From an uncultured Armatimonadota bacterium (GTDB taxonomy: Bacteria > Armatimonadota > Fimbriimonadia > Fimbriimonadales > Fimbriimonadaceae), in the NCBI GenBank assembly GCA_903927345.1, contig CAIYMO010000049.1, forward strand, positions 62,001-126,000: a stretch of 64,000 bases of DNA, given 5' to 3'. The translations under genes were made by a program, and so were the position numbers. Within the stretch, counting starts at the first letter, position 1. Each line of letters begins with the position of its first letter. Below the pieces are notes generated by a model that was not told the DNA's origin, did not search any database, and saw only the letters and a program-made list of their open reading frames with translations. Below, one piece after another: positions 24,371 through 33,484 of this stretch.

Positions 24371-25375
24371 TTAGAACGCGATGTCTACGGGTTTGCTGAC
24401 AGCGAGGGAGAAGCCGCTGGGCTTGAGTTTGCCGGTTTTGGGGTTGATGCGGAAGGACTTGATGATGTTGTCGTCTTGTCCGGCGACGAGGAGCCAGTTG
24501 CCGCTGGGGTCGATGTTCATGCCTCGGGGGGTCTTGACTCCGGCGGGGGTGATTTCGATTAACTTGAGCTTGCCGTCGCGTTGGATGGCGTAGCTGGCGA
24601 TGGAGTGGTGGCCACGGTTGGAGACGTAGACGTACTTGTTTTCGAAGATGCGGATCTCGGCGGTGGACATGCCCTTGAGCTCCGTTTCGGCGGGGAGGGT
24701 TGAGAGGGTGTTGAGCTCTTTGAGGGTTCCCTTCTTGTCGTCGAACTTGAGCGCAGAGACGGTGCAGTTAAGCTCGTTATTGACGAAGAGGACGCTTCGG
24801 GTTGAGTCGAAGGCGGCGTGTCGGGGTCCGGCGCCAGGGGCGGTTTTGAACCGAGTTGGCTCGGCGCGTGAGCCTTTTTTGAAGATGAGGACTTCGTCGG
24901 TGCCGAGGTCGCAGCCGAAGTGGTTATTCTCGGTTTCGCCGATGAAATGGGCGTGGGAAGCGTCTTGGCGAGACTTGTTGGGGCCGGAACCTTTATTGGT
25001 GAAGAATTCGGGGGTTTGGATTTCGCCTTTGGCGCTGAGGAGGAAACGGGCGAAGACGCCTTTGTTGTAGTTGGCGACGACGATTCCGTCGGTGTCATGG
25101 TCGAGGTGACAGGGGTAGTCGCCGCCGGTGGGCTGGTGGTTGATCTCTACACCTTTCATGTCGAAGCCCCAGACTTCGCCGTTGGCTTTCTCGCTGACGG
25201 CGTAGAGGGTTTCGCCCCTGCGCAGGAGATAGCTGGGGTTTTGGAGCTTGGCGAAGAGCTTCTTCTGGGTGAGTTCACCGGTTTGGATATCAAGCAGGGC
25301 TTGATAGATGCCTTCGCTTCCGCCGGGCGAGGTGTAGGTGCCGATGAAGATTGCGAGGAGGCGGGTGAGTTCCAT
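24371..25375 (-). CDS. Lactonase-family beta-propeller (6-phosphogluconolactonase-like)
   Basis: The 334-residue protein matches the seven-bladed lactonase family (YkgB/Pgl type): AIFIGTYTSPGGSEGIYQALLD, NPSYLLRRGETLYAVSE, GTDEVLIFKKGSR, HAAFDSTRSVLFVNNEL and TPRGMNIDPSGNWLLVAGQDDN. Some members hydrolyse 6-phosphogluconolactone in the pentose phosphate pathway; others have unknown sugar-lactone substrates. There is no signal peptide. TAAACT 6 nt before ATG 25375 overlaps the stop of the upstream gene. Confidence 0.85.
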   Translation of the reverse strand: MELTRLLAIFIGTYTSPGGSEGIYQALLDIQTGELTQKKLFAKLQNPSYLLRRGETLYAVSEKANGEVWGFDMKGVEINHQPTGGDYPCHLDHDTDGIVVANYNKGVFARFLLSAKGEIQTPEFFTNKGSGPNKSRQDASHAHFIGETENNHFGCDLGTDEVLIFKKGSRAEPTRFKTAPGAGPRHAAFDSTRSVLFVNNELNCTVSALKFDDKKGTLKELNTLSTLPAETELKGMSTAEIRIFENKYVYVSNRGHHSIASYAIQRDGKLKLIEITPAGVKTPRGMNIDPSGNWLLVAGQDDNIIKSFRINPKTGKLKPSGFSLAVSKPVDIAF

Positions 25376-25387
25376 GGTGCGAGTTTA
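25373..25387 (-). promoter_or_regulatory. Leaderless -10 box of the lactonase gene
   Basis: On the minus strand TAAACT (25387-25382), 6 nt, ATG 25375. The box includes the TAA stop of the preceding membrane glycosyltransferase gene. Confidence 0.55.
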
Positions 25388-27283
25388 CTGTGCGATTTCG
25401 TACAGGGCTTTTGTTCGGCTGAGTTGTTGGGTGAGTTTGAGCTTGCCTTCGTGGATGGCGTCACCGACGAGTTGTCGCCACTTATTGCGGATATCCTCGG
25501 CGAGGGGTTCGGAGCGGGGTTGAGTTAGGCTCTGGTTCCACTTGTCGAGGTCGGCGACGTACTGATTATTGAGATAGACGTGCGAAATGCCGAGCTGTTT
25601 GAAGTTGTCGATGAGGTCTTGGGCGGTTTGCATTTTTGCCCATGCGACTTCGGTGGTGTGTCCGGGACCCGCCCAGATGTAGGGCTTGTCGAGATAGAAG
25701 CCGAAGACCTCGTCGAGGAGAGCGATTTTCTTGACCGCGGGATCGTCTTTGGTGGCTTTGTTGAGGGTGGCGGTGGCGACTTTTCCGGAGACTCGGCCGC
25801 CGTCGCTGGCTTGGAAACCTTCGAGGAATTCTTGCTCGGTGAGGCCACCGGCGAGGACGGGGAGGCGCTCTTGAATGATTGACGCGTTGTAGAGGTAGAG
25901 GCTAATAAGGAGCTGGATTCCGGCGGCGGCGGGGATCAGGTGCTTGGTCGGCTTCCAGTCGATGGCTCGCGCTCCGAGGGCGAGGAGAGGAATTGCCAGG
26001 GCGAGGATGTAGCGCGACTGCTGGCTGAGGACGGTCCAGGCGAGAAGCTGGATTCCGATCATGAGGGCGATGCTGCGGTCGAACTTGTTGGCGAGACCCT
26101 TTGCGATTCCGACGGCGCCGGTGGCGAGGAGGGCGAAGCCGAGGCTGACGAAGGCGAAGCCATTACCTAGAAGTGGTTGAGGATCGGTGAAGCGACCCGA
26201 ATTTCCTGCCAAGCCGATGATGCTGTTGCCAAGGTTTGCGATTCCCGGATAACCAAACAGTTTTTGCTGCCCCGTGTACATTGCAGCGGCGGCGGAGTCC
26301 CAGTTTTTGCCGCCGAGGACGCTGTAGAAGAATGGGTAGACGGGGTTACCGACGACGATCCAGTTCTTGATGTACCAAGGGGCGCAGACGGCTACGGCGA
26401 TGCCGATAGCTTGGGCGGCAAGTTTGCGGTCGCCCATGACGAGCATCAGGAGTCCGGCGATGCCGATGCTTTGGAGCCCGGTGTACTTGGACCCGGCGGC
26501 GAGGCCGAGCATGATTCCGGCGAGGATGGCGTCTTCCCTTTTGCGGCTTTCGATGTGGAGGGCGGCGAAGTAGAAGCCGAACCCGGCGAAGAGGCCGTGG
26601 GCGACGTCGATGTAGGCGGTGCCGCTCTCCCAGATGACCATCGGGATGCTGGCGAAGATTAGGGCGCTAATGGCTCCTGCTTTCTTGCCAAATCGGTCGC
26701 CGAGGACGCCGTAGATGGCGAGCGTTCCAAAGGCGGTGAACCACCAGACGAACGCTTTGGCTCCGGCTTGGCCGCCGTGCTTGAGACCGATGAGGAATAG
26801 TCCGTCGACGGCGGCGGGAAAGTTGGAGTGGTGGATGTAGGAGACGCTGCTGACGTGACCTTCTTGGAGCCAGATTTTGGGGACGGCGAGGTGGTACGCG
26901 ACGCTGTCCCAGTCGAGGGCGGTGGATGGGGTCAGGACTCCGACGAGGGAGATGAGGAGGGGGATAAGGGCGAGCCAGAAGGCCAGCGGAGGGCGAGTTT
27001 CCGGAGGAGTGTTCTTGTTGCGATTTTTCAGCCAAAGCCCACCCGCAACAAGGGCGATGACTCCCCATAGGATTAGTCCACTTTCCTTCGATCGTGTTCC
27101 GATCATCCCCGTAAAATATGTTGAGGTACCCCAGACTCCAAGGCCAATCAACCCAGCCAGTCCGTACATGGTTGACCACGATTTCCCCGCGAACAGTTTT
27201 CGGCAGAAGTATGCAGTAGCCGCACTCGCTCCGACGCACATTAGTGCGATCAAACTCAGTGCCAACAGGAACCATCCCGACAT
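25385..27283 (-). CDS. GT-C-type membrane glycosyltransferase-like protein
   Basis: The polytopic protein has about 632 residues and 11-13 membrane helices. A first loop contains LDWDSVAYHLAVPKIW and HHSNFPAAVDGLFLIG, which resembles the acidic catalytic loop of GT39/PMT-like GT-C enzymes that use lipid-linked sugars. A soluble C-terminal domain of about 130 residues faces the periplasm (ILDKPYIWAGPGHT-like region). The acceptor is unknown. The frame opens at GTG 27313, but ATG 27283 gives a normal signal-anchor start (MSGWFLLALSLIAL); neither start is proven. Confidence 0.72.
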   Translation of the reverse strand: MSGWFLLALSLIALMCVGASAATAYFCRKLFAGKSWSTMYGLAGLIGLGVWGTSTYFTGMIGTRSKESGLILWGVIALVAGGLWLKNRNKNTPPETRPPLAFWLALIPLLISLVGVLTPSTALDWDSVAYHLAVPKIWLQEGHVSSVSYIHHSNFPAAVDGLFLIGLKHGGQAGAKAFVWWFTAFGTLAIYGVLGDRFGKKAGAISALIFASIPMVIWESGTAYIDVAHGLFAGFGFYFAALHIESRKREDAILAGIMLGLAAGSKYTGLQSIGIAGLLMLVMGDRKLAAQAIGIAVAVCAPWYIKNWIVVGNPVYPFFYSVLGGKNWDSAAAAMYTGQQKLFGYPGIANLGNSIIGLAGNSGRFTDPQPLLGNGFAFVSLGFALLATGAVGIAKGLANKFDRSIALMIGIQLLAWTVLSQQSRYILALAIPLLALGARAIDWKPTKHLIPAAAGIQLLISLYLYNASIIQERLPVLAGGLTEQEFLEGFQASDGGRVSGKVATATLNKATKDDPAVKKIALLDEVFGFYLDKPYIWAGPGHTTEVAWAKMQTAQDLIDNFKQLGISHVYLNNQYVADLDKWNQSLTQPRSEPLAEDIRNKWRQLVGDAIHEGKLKLTQQLSRTKALYEIAQ

Positions 27284-27354
27284 ACTTACGAAGTATCCCC
27301 CAAAAATGATCACGTAGAGAGCTAAGTTGCCGAAGGGGTGGAGGTATCCAGGTA

Positions 27355-27372
27355 TCCCTCGCGTGCGAGGGA
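27355..27372. repeat. Palindromic repeat, copy 1
   Basis: TCCCTCGC, GT, GCGAGGGA. It shares the CCCTCGC / GCGAGGG core with the copy at 27484. Confidence 0.7.
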
Positions 27373-27483
27373 GTCCGTGAACGTTAGTGAACTGGTGGGA
27401 GTGCGAAGTTACCAGTTTTCGGCTGCGGTTACCCCAAGAACCAGCGCCTCGGCGACCACTCCCCCGGTTCGCCTTTGCTCACC

Positions 27484-27505
27484 TACCCCTCGCTGGCGAG
27501 GGGTA
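27484..27505. repeat. Palindromic repeat, copy 2
   Basis: TACCCCTCGC, TG, GCGAGGGGTA, a perfect 10-bp arm pair in the same 255-bp intergenic region as copy 1. No other gene is visible between the esterase and glycosyltransferase genes. Confidence 0.75.
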
Positions 27506-27538
27506 TCTTCCTCCGATCGACTTCTCCATGAAGGTGCC

Positions 27539-28465
27539 TTACTTCTTGATGTAGCCGTGCATTCGGAGCCAGGAGGCGAAGTTTTCGAACCAGCCGGTGC
27601 TGGTTGTCTCTTTGGGATACATTCCGAAGCCGTGGCCGCCTTGCTCGAAGAGGTGGAACTCTACTGGGCGCTTCGCGGCTTTCCAGCTCTCGATGAGTCC
27701 GAAGCCGGCGTTGGCGAAGAACGGGTCGTCGGAGGCTAGGGCGATGAAGAGCGGTGGGGCATTGGCAGGGACTTTGACGGCGTTGAGAGGTCCGTAGATG
27801 TCGCCGATGAAGGCTGGATTCACGTCTTTTCCGTAGAGCGTCGTTTGGAGGGTCAGCATTGCTCCGGCAGAGAAGCCGATCATTCCGACCTTGGTGGGGT
27901 CGATGTTCCACTCTTTAGCTCGAGATCGGACCAGGGCAAACGCAGCGGCGGCATCAGCGACTTGGGGCGCGAGGGCCAGAGCTGGATCCTGGGGAGTCGC
28001 GGGGGCACGTCGGGCGGCACCCGAGAACATTTGCTTCATCGAAGCCTCAAAGCCTGCCATGTCGGCGGGAGTTGGGTTCAGGCGGTACTTGAGAACGAAT
28101 GCAGCGACGCCTTTTTTGTTCAGGGCTTTGGCGACGTCCCAGCCTTCATTTTGCATCGAAAGGGTTCGGAATCCGCCGCCTGGAGCGATGATCACAGCGG
28201 CTCCCGTTGCCTTCGACTTGGCGGGGAGGAAGGGGGTCAGCGTTGCGATGCTGACGTTTCGGGCGAAGACGCTGCCGTACTGGGAGTGCCAAGCTTCGTC
28301 GGCGGTGGACTCGGGGAGCTTTCCGGTTCCGAGTTCGATCGCGCCAGGTTGCTTTGGAGTCGGGATCGGGTTCATTTTGTCGTTTTGGGCGAACGCGCTC
28401 ATGGTCGTGATTGCGGCAAGCATTGTCACAACGGTTCGAAGGGTGGGGAGTGGGTTTAACTGCAC
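27539..28465 (-). CDS. Secreted alpha/beta hydrolase, probable carbohydrate esterase
   Basis: The 308-residue protein starts with GTG 28465 and a signal peptide (TVVTMLAAITTMSAFAQ). The mature part has an oxyanion-hole strand AAVIIAPGGGFRTL, nucleophile elbow GFSAGA, an Asp in ASDDPFF and His in QGGHGFGMYP. This arrangement is that of acetyl-xylan-esterase-like or BD-FAE-type lipases. It likely removes acyl groups from polysaccharides in the periplasm or outside. A GAGAGAGAA stretch upstream may be its ribosome binding site. Confidence 0.82.
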   Translation of the reverse strand: MQLNPLPTLRTVVTMLAAITTMSAFAQNDKMNPIPTPKQPGAIELGTGKLPESTADEAWHSQYGSVFARNVSIATLTPFLPAKSKATGAAVIIAPGGGFRTLSMQNEGWDVAKALNKKGVAAFVLKYRLNPTPADMAGFEASMKQMFSGAARRAPATPQDPALALAPQVADAAAAFALVRSRAKEWNIDPTKVGMIGFSAGAMLTLQTTLYGKDVNPAFIGDIYGPLNAVKVPANAPPLFIALASDDPFFANAGFGLIESWKAAKRPVEFHLFEQGGHGFGMYPKETTSTGWFENFASWLRMHGYIKK

Positions 28466-28610
28466 GTGTTCTCTCTCGATCTCGGAGTGAAAAGGGCCGC
28501 TCCAAGGACTACCTCGACCATTGATTGACCGATAAAGCGATTATGTACACAAAGAAGAATGTTTATTGCTTCTTCGCGTTACGTTGTAGTCCTGGAGCAC
28601 TGAGCCGACA

Positions 28611-28675
28611 CTCGGAGTGACCGGCTCGGGGTGACGCCGGTCGGGGTCATGCCGCGAGCTTGTCGCTGGGGTGAC
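28611..28675. repeat. Degenerate CGGGGTGAC-type repeats
   Basis: Four related 11-mers: CTCGGAGTGAC (28611), CTCGGGGTGAC (28625), GTCGGGGTCAT (28640) and GCTGGGGTGAC (28665). They fill the gap just after the lptD stop. Confidence 0.5.
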
Positions 28676-30903
28676 TAGAAGTCTCTTCCGGTGCCCGTGC
28701 CGAACGCCTGTCCGCGGCGGCCGAAACCTTGGTTGGTGTCGAATGGGATGATCTTGAGTCGGATGTAGAAGGCGATTTCTCGGCCGCTTCGGAAGCCGGA
28801 ACCGAAGTCGCTGACAGTCAGGATCGCCTCGGCATCGTGGAGGTCGTAGACCATCGAGTACTGCTGAGTATCAAACTGTTTTGTATAACCGTTGTAGGCT
28901 AAATTGGCACCTATCCGCGTTTTTCCGATTCGCAGACCATCGAGCATAAGGTTTACGGCAGACCAGGTGGAACGCTGGGCGTCGTAGCGGGCGCCGACAG
29001 AGGTCATGAGGGTTGGCGTTTGCCATTGCATGTCGAGCCGGATGTTGCTCCACACGGTGTTGAAGGTGTCGTAGCTGGAGAGCGTCCTTAGGGAGAACGC
29101 TTGCCCAAGGCGGTACTCGGAGCGGATTCCGACTTGCTGCCAGGGGGTTTCGCTACGCTCGGCGCGGGTGAAGTCGTAGCCGGTTTGGATTCCGAAACTT
29201 GATTTCTCGTTGGTCATCCAGCTGAGATCAAAGCTGGAGTAGTTGGTGATACCGGTTCGGTCGATGGCGAGGGGTGAGTAGCCGAACGGCCGGAGGTAGG
29301 CGTAGCGCAGGTTGGCGGTGAGGCGTTTTCCGAGGGAGTAGGTCCCGGCGGTGCCGAAGTTCAGCCGGTACTGGGCGGTGTCGTCGGAGTAGAGTCCCTG
29401 CTGGAAGTTGCCGTTGAAGTCGAGGCGCCAAGGTCCTTTGTCACGGATTGCGCGGTTGAAGCCGAGTTGGAAATTGGTTCGAGTGATGCGGCTCTGGGTG
29501 ATGGGATCGAGATATTCGCCGAGCGACATCTCGGTGGTGAAGGGCATCGACGGATTCGCTTTTTCGCCCATCAGCCGTTTCGAATCTGAGCGGAGGGTAA
29601 GGACGGGGGTTCGGTCTGAGCCAGGGAAGAAGTTGGCGACTTCGCCGATCGGGATTGTGCGCTGGTATTCGAGGGTGGCGGAAGCTTGCTTGAGATCGGT
29701 TTGGCCCTGGAATCGAACGTCGACGGTCTGGCGCGACGACCCGCTTGAACCTGAGGAGCTGTTCCAGGTCATGTCGAGGGTCGTGTTGGTTTTGCCAAAC
29801 TGGCGCCGGTCTCCCAGAGTGAACGTTTGGTTTTCGTTTGTGAACGTGCCGGTCTCTTGGGCTTGGCGAGAGAAGGAGAGTGTGGTTGTTCTCCCGACGT
29901 TCGCTTGGATTCGGGTGTTTGTTGTGGTTGCAGAGGGCGTGGTGAGGTAGTTGTTACGCTGGATGTCCTGATCGATCAGGAGGTTGCCCCACTTGAGCTT
30001 TTGCTCGTGTTGGAGATTGGCGTTGAACGTGTTGACGCTGCCGAATACGCCGTAGAGCCGCGCGATCCCGTTGATGTCTTTGTTGCGATAGTAGTAGTTG
30101 GTTCCCAGTCCGGTGCCGAGCTTGCTCATGTAGTCGGTTCGGACTGCGGCGCGGTCTTCGCCTTTCATGGGGAAGCCGTAGGTGTTCTTGATGTAGAACC
30201 CTTCGTCTTCGGTTTGTCCCATCTGAGGGAGGTATTTGAAGCTGCGGTCTCCGAGGGGAATCCAAAGAATGGGGAGGCTGATGACATTTCGGCCGAGGAT
30301 ATTGAGCTTTACCTTTCGGAATGTGATCTGCTTCCCGGGCTCGATTGTCGCTTGTTCGGAGTCGAGGTGGAAATGCGGCGTTTTGTATTCGCAGGAGGTG
30401 AATAGGCAGTCGACGGCATCGATTCGCTGGCTGTTACCTTGACTCGTTTTGCCGGAGAGGTAGGCGTCACCTTGGATCTTGTTCCCTACTGAGTTAGGGG
30501 AGATTTTGACTTGGCTGTAGTTGGCGAGGAAGGTCTTCTTTTTGAAATCGACGGTGACCGCATCGCCGACGACGGTTTCGTCTTTGCCGATCACGCGTAC
30601 GTTGCCAGAGAATCGGAATATCTGGGTTTGGGTGTCGCCTTCGACGCTGTCGGCGAGGCATCGGTATCCCTTGTACAGAATTTCGGCTCCGTCGGTGACG
30701 GTGAGCTTGCTGCCACTGCGCTTTAGGACTCCGGATTTGACCAGTTCGAGAACGTGGTCGTCCGGAGTTGGGAGCGGCTGGGATTGCGCTTGCTTGGTGG
30801 GCTGCTTTTTGAGTGCAACTTGGTGCACAAAATCGGACAACGCCATCCCCTGGGAAAGGGCGATGGCGGGAGAGAGCACCAGAGCGATGGCGAGGAGTCT
30901 CAC
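28675..30903 (-). CDS. lptD: LptD-like outer-membrane LPS assembly protein
   Basis: The 742-residue protein has a signal peptide (LLAIALVLSPAIALS) and an OstA-type beta-taco domain (ADSVEGDTQTQIFRFSGNVRVIG, VVGDAVTVDF, FLANYSQVKI). A pair of cysteines in CLFTSCEYKTPHFHL corresponds to the LptD fTTC segment. A large C-terminal beta-barrel ends in YIRLKIIPFDTNQ. LptD with LptE inserts LPS in the outer leaflet. Its position right after lptF (4-nt overlap) strongly supports the call. It shows that the organism has an outer membrane with an LPS-like glycolipid. No lptE is in the window. Confidence 0.88.
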   Translation of the reverse strand: MRLLAIALVLSPAIALSQGMALSDFVHQVALKKQPTKQAQSQPLPTPDDHVLELVKSGVLKRSGSKLTVTDGAEILYKGYRCLADSVEGDTQTQIFRFSGNVRVIGKDETVVGDAVTVDFKKKTFLANYSQVKISPNSVGNKIQGDAYLSGKTSQGNSQRIDAVDCLFTSCEYKTPHFHLDSEQATIEPGKQITFRKVKLNILGRNVISLPILWIPLGDRSFKYLPQMGQTEDEGFYIKNTYGFPMKGEDRAAVRTDYMSKLGTGLGTNYYYRNKDINGIARLYGVFGSVNTFNANLQHEQKLKWGNLLIDQDIQRNNYLTTPSATTTNTRIQANVGRTTTLSFSRQAQETGTFTNENQTFTLGDRRQFGKTNTTLDMTWNSSSGSSGSSRQTVDVRFQGQTDLKQASATLEYQRTIPIGEVANFFPGSDRTPVLTLRSDSKRLMGEKANPSMPFTTEMSLGEYLDPITQSRITRTNFQLGFNRAIRDKGPWRLDFNGNFQQGLYSDDTAQYRLNFGTAGTYSLGKRLTANLRYAYLRPFGYSPLAIDRTGITNYSSFDLSWMTNEKSSFGIQTGYDFTRAERSETPWQQVGIRSEYRLGQAFSLRTLSSYDTFNTVWSNIRLDMQWQTPTLMTSVGARYDAQRSTWSAVNLMLDGLRIGKTRIGANLAYNGYTKQFDTQQYSMVYDLHDAEAILTVSDFGSGFRSGREIAFYIRLKIIPFDTNQGFGRRGQAFGTGTGRDF

Positions 30904-31979
30904 TCGAGCTTCCTCATGAAGACAAGACCGATGGCGAGGAAGATGATGTCGGGGAGCCAGGTCCAGAGGACCGGATCTGCCGATGGTGACTTGGCGGCGA
31001 TATCGGTGCAGAAGACGAGCACGTTGTAGTACGCCATGACGATCACCATACTGATCATGACGCCCGCGAAGCCGCCGAACTTCGCTAGTTTGATGCTAAA
31101 GAACGGGGTGATGATGCTGAAGATGACGCACATCATGGGGATGCTAAACATCTTGTGGAGGGTCTTCTCGTCGTTGGCGGTGCTTGCGCCCATCTGGCGT
31201 TTGAGCTTGATTTGCTCTTGGAGTTCGCTGATGGTGAGGTCTTTTGCCTCGTCTTGCATGCCCATCATTTCGCGGAGGCTGATCTTTCCGTTGATGACAA
31301 ACTCTCTAGATCGGGAGACGATCGCGTTGGTTCGACCTGGCTTGACGAGGATCGACGTGGCGTTTGAGAACTTCCAGACTCCGCGTTGGTAGGTGCCTTC
31401 TTGGGAAGAGATGACGGAGATGTTGGACTCGTCGGTTCGGTCGACGAGTAGGGTGTCTCTCAGCTTTAGGGTGTCTTCGTCGAGCTTCGTGACGGAGCCG
31501 ATGGACACGGTGTAGTTGCCCATTTTAAGGGGGCGGTTAGAGACGAACGAACCCATTCCGGCAAGGACGTTGGAGGAGGTTTTGAGCTCCATCGAGCGTT
31601 TGGTGGCGTATGGAGTGAGCTTGGTGATGCAGAGAAAATTGAGTAACCCTGCAAAGACACCGAACATCAGAGCTGGCCAGACGACGCGCATCACCTTTCC
31701 CCCGGCGGCGCGGATTGCGGTGATCTCACTTTCGCGGGAGATGCGCGAGAGGGCGAGCGAGGTGCCGAGGGCAACGGCGATTGGGAAGACCAGGTTCAGG
31801 TTCTCGGGAGTTTCCCAAAGGACGAGCTGGATGGTTGCCAAGAGGGGAACGTTCCGAGTGAGCTCGTTTTTGGCGAGAAACATGTAGGTGTTCGCCTGGA
31901 ACAACACCATGACGATGAGGAACGAGACCAGGAAGATTGGGAAGATCTCGCGGTAGATGTAGCGATCGACTCGCCTCAT
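30900..31979 (-). CDS. lptF: LptF/LptG-family LPS export permease
   Basis: The 359-residue protein follows the YjgP/YjgQ pattern: MRRVDRYIYREIFPIFLVSFLIVMVLF, three N-terminal helices, a periplasmic beta-jellyroll region (residues about 120-260) and three C-terminal helices. With a partner and the LptB ATPase it extracts LPS from the inner membrane. Only one such permease is present here, so it may act as a homodimer or have its partner elsewhere. It overlaps its upstream gene and lptD by 4 nt each. Confidence 0.9.
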   Translation of the reverse strand: MRRVDRYIYREIFPIFLVSFLIVMVLFQANTYMFLAKNELTRNVPLLATIQLVLWETPENLNLVFPIAVALGTSLALSRISRESEITAIRAAGGKVMRVVWPALMFGVFAGLLNFLCITKLTPYATKRSMELKTSSNVLAGMGSFVSNRPLKMGNYTVSIGSVTKLDEDTLKLRDTLLVDRTDESNISVISSQEGTYQRGVWKFSNATSILVKPGRTNAIVSRSREFVINGKISLREMMGMQDEAKDLTISELQEQIKLKRQMGASTANDEKTLHKMFSIPMMCVIFSIITPFFSIKLAKFGGFAGVMISMVIVMAYYNVLVFCTDIAAKSPSADPVLWTWLPDIIFLAIGLVFMRKLE

Positions 31980-32779
31980 TTTGTTTCACCGGTGACGACG
32001 AATGCGCTGACGACAGCCCAGACGGCTACGCCGAGGAGGACGATGACGGTGGGGATGGTAATTGCGGGCGGGAATTGGCCCATCATCGGGACCAAGAACA
32101 AGACGATGAGGAGGCAGGACCAGATGGTGATGATCTTCTGGGTTTTGCGGTTGTAGAGGACCGAGGAGCTTCGCGCACGGTCGAGGTGGACTGATCCGAG
32201 GCATCGCGGGCAGATCAGGGCGCTTGGATTAACGACGGCTCCGCAGGCGGCACAGTTGATGTCGCGTACACTAGTTATGTCTACCTTTGTTAGCCAGAAG
32301 TGATACATTCTGTGCTCTTCGCGGAACGCGCTGGCGGGGAGATGGGGGAGGGCTTGGGAGGCAATTGAGGCTCCGACTTCGCGCTCGCCTCGGTCCCAGA
32401 GGATCTTCGCGAGGCGGAAGGCGGCCATCGCGTTTTGGGGGTTCATGCGGATCTGCTGGTAGCAGATGGAGATTTGCTCTCCTTCCATCGCCTTGGCGTC
32501 GATCTTGTCGAGGGTTTTTTCGAGAACCGGGAGGGCAACGAAAAGTGTGAGGACTCCGCCGACGGCTAAGTAGTGGACTCGGGTGTCTTCGATCTTCCAG
32601 ATGACGAAGAGCAAGTAGGTGACGGTGAACGCCATGAGGAGGGCGGTGACACAGCCGATATCGCCCATGACGGAGCGATTCATCAGATAGATGAAGAAGA
32701 TTGGGTAGCCGAGGAAGAGGAGGCACGGGAAAAACGACCCTAGTGGGGCGTGGATGTCAGCGAGGAGAAGCGATCCCAT
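31976..32779 (-). CDS. Membrane protein with zinc ribbon between plsY and lptF
   Basis: From ATG 32779 the protein has 267 residues; AGGAGG lies 6 nt upstream and sets this start. An in-frame extension to 32875 overlaps plsY and lacks support. There are about four N-terminal helices, a helical soluble segment resembling a TPR pair (NPQNAMAAFRLAKILWDRGE), a zinc ribbon CAACG...CPRCLG and two C-terminal helices (IWSCLLIVLFLVPMMG, VIVLLGVAVWAVVSAF). The function is unknown. Overlap with lptF by 4 nt and with plsY by 23 nt implies co-translation in an envelope operon. Confidence 0.75.
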   Translation of the reverse strand: MGSLLLADIHAPLGSFFPCLLFLGYPIFFIYLMNRSVMGDIGCVTALLMAFTVTYLLFVIWKIEDTRVHYLAVGGVLTLFVALPVLEKTLDKIDAKAMEGEQISICYQQIRMNPQNAMAAFRLAKILWDRGEREVGASIASQALPHLPASAFREEHRMYHFWLTKVDITSVRDINCAACGAVVNPSALICPRCLGSVHLDRARSSSVLYNRKTQKIITIWSCLLIVLFLVPMMGQFPPAITIPTVIVLLGVAVWAVVSAFVVTGETK

Positions 32780-33428
32780 CGTCATCCTCCTTGACGTCTT
32801 CCTGTGTGTCGGGAATCTGCTTTTTGAATGCGAATTTTGACTCGGTGCCGTTACGGAGGCGTTCGATGTTCGCACGGTGCTTCCAGACGATGAAGAGCAC
32901 CATGATCACCAAGATGGGGATGAGCTGGGAGCTGTCTTTGAACACCAGGATTGAGAAGATCGGGACCGAGATTGCCGCCAAGATGCTTCCGAGGGAGACG
33001 TATCGGGTGATGGCTACGGTGAGCGAGATTACGGCGAAGCCGACCAATGCGGCTCCAGGAATTGCGCCGAGGGCGGCGCCGAAACCGGTAGCGACTCCTT
33101 TGCCGCCTTTGAATCCGACAAACGGCGAGAACATGTGCCCGAGGATGGCGATGACGCCCATGATCATGCTCAGGGTTTGGACTTCGAGACCGAGGGCTTG
33201 GGTGGTGACGACTTGCTTGGTGAGCAGTGCGGGGACGTAGCCTTTTAGGACGTCCAGGACGAAAACAGTTAGTCCAACCTTCGGCCCGAGGGCGCGAACG
33301 ACGTTGGTTGCGCCGATATTTCCGGAGCCGACGGCACGAATATCGATGCCTCGTGCCCTAGCAAAGAGCATCCCGAAGGGGATGGATCCGAGGAAAAACG
33401 CAAAGATGGCAAGCCCGACCAAGATCAT
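32757..33428 (-). CDS. plsY: Acyl-phosphate:glycerol-3-phosphate acyltransferase
   Basis: The 223-residue integral membrane enzyme makes lysophosphatidic acid from acyl phosphate and glycerol 3-phosphate, the first step of phospholipid synthesis. Signatures are LGSIPFGML, GSGNIGATN (34-42), the FKGGKGVATGFG loop and five to seven helices. A short cytoplasmic tail follows (TQEDVKEDDD). It is the first gene of plsY / zinc ribbon / lptF / lptD, which couples phospholipid and LPS supply. Confidence 0.95.
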   Translation of the reverse strand: MILVGLAIFAFFLGSIPFGMLFARARGIDIRAVGSGNIGATNVVRALGPKVGLTVFVLDVLKGYVPALLTKQVVTTQALGLEVQTLSMIMGVIAILGHMFSPFVGFKGGKGVATGFGAALGAIPGAALVGFAVISLTVAITRYVSLGSILAAISVPIFSILVFKDSSQLIPILVIMVLFIVWKHRANIERLRNGTESKFAFKKQIPDTQEDVKEDDDGIASPR

Positions 33429-33484
33429 GGGGAAATATCGTTCCTAAGTTATGACGTATTACCCAGCGATTTTGCCGTTATTGC

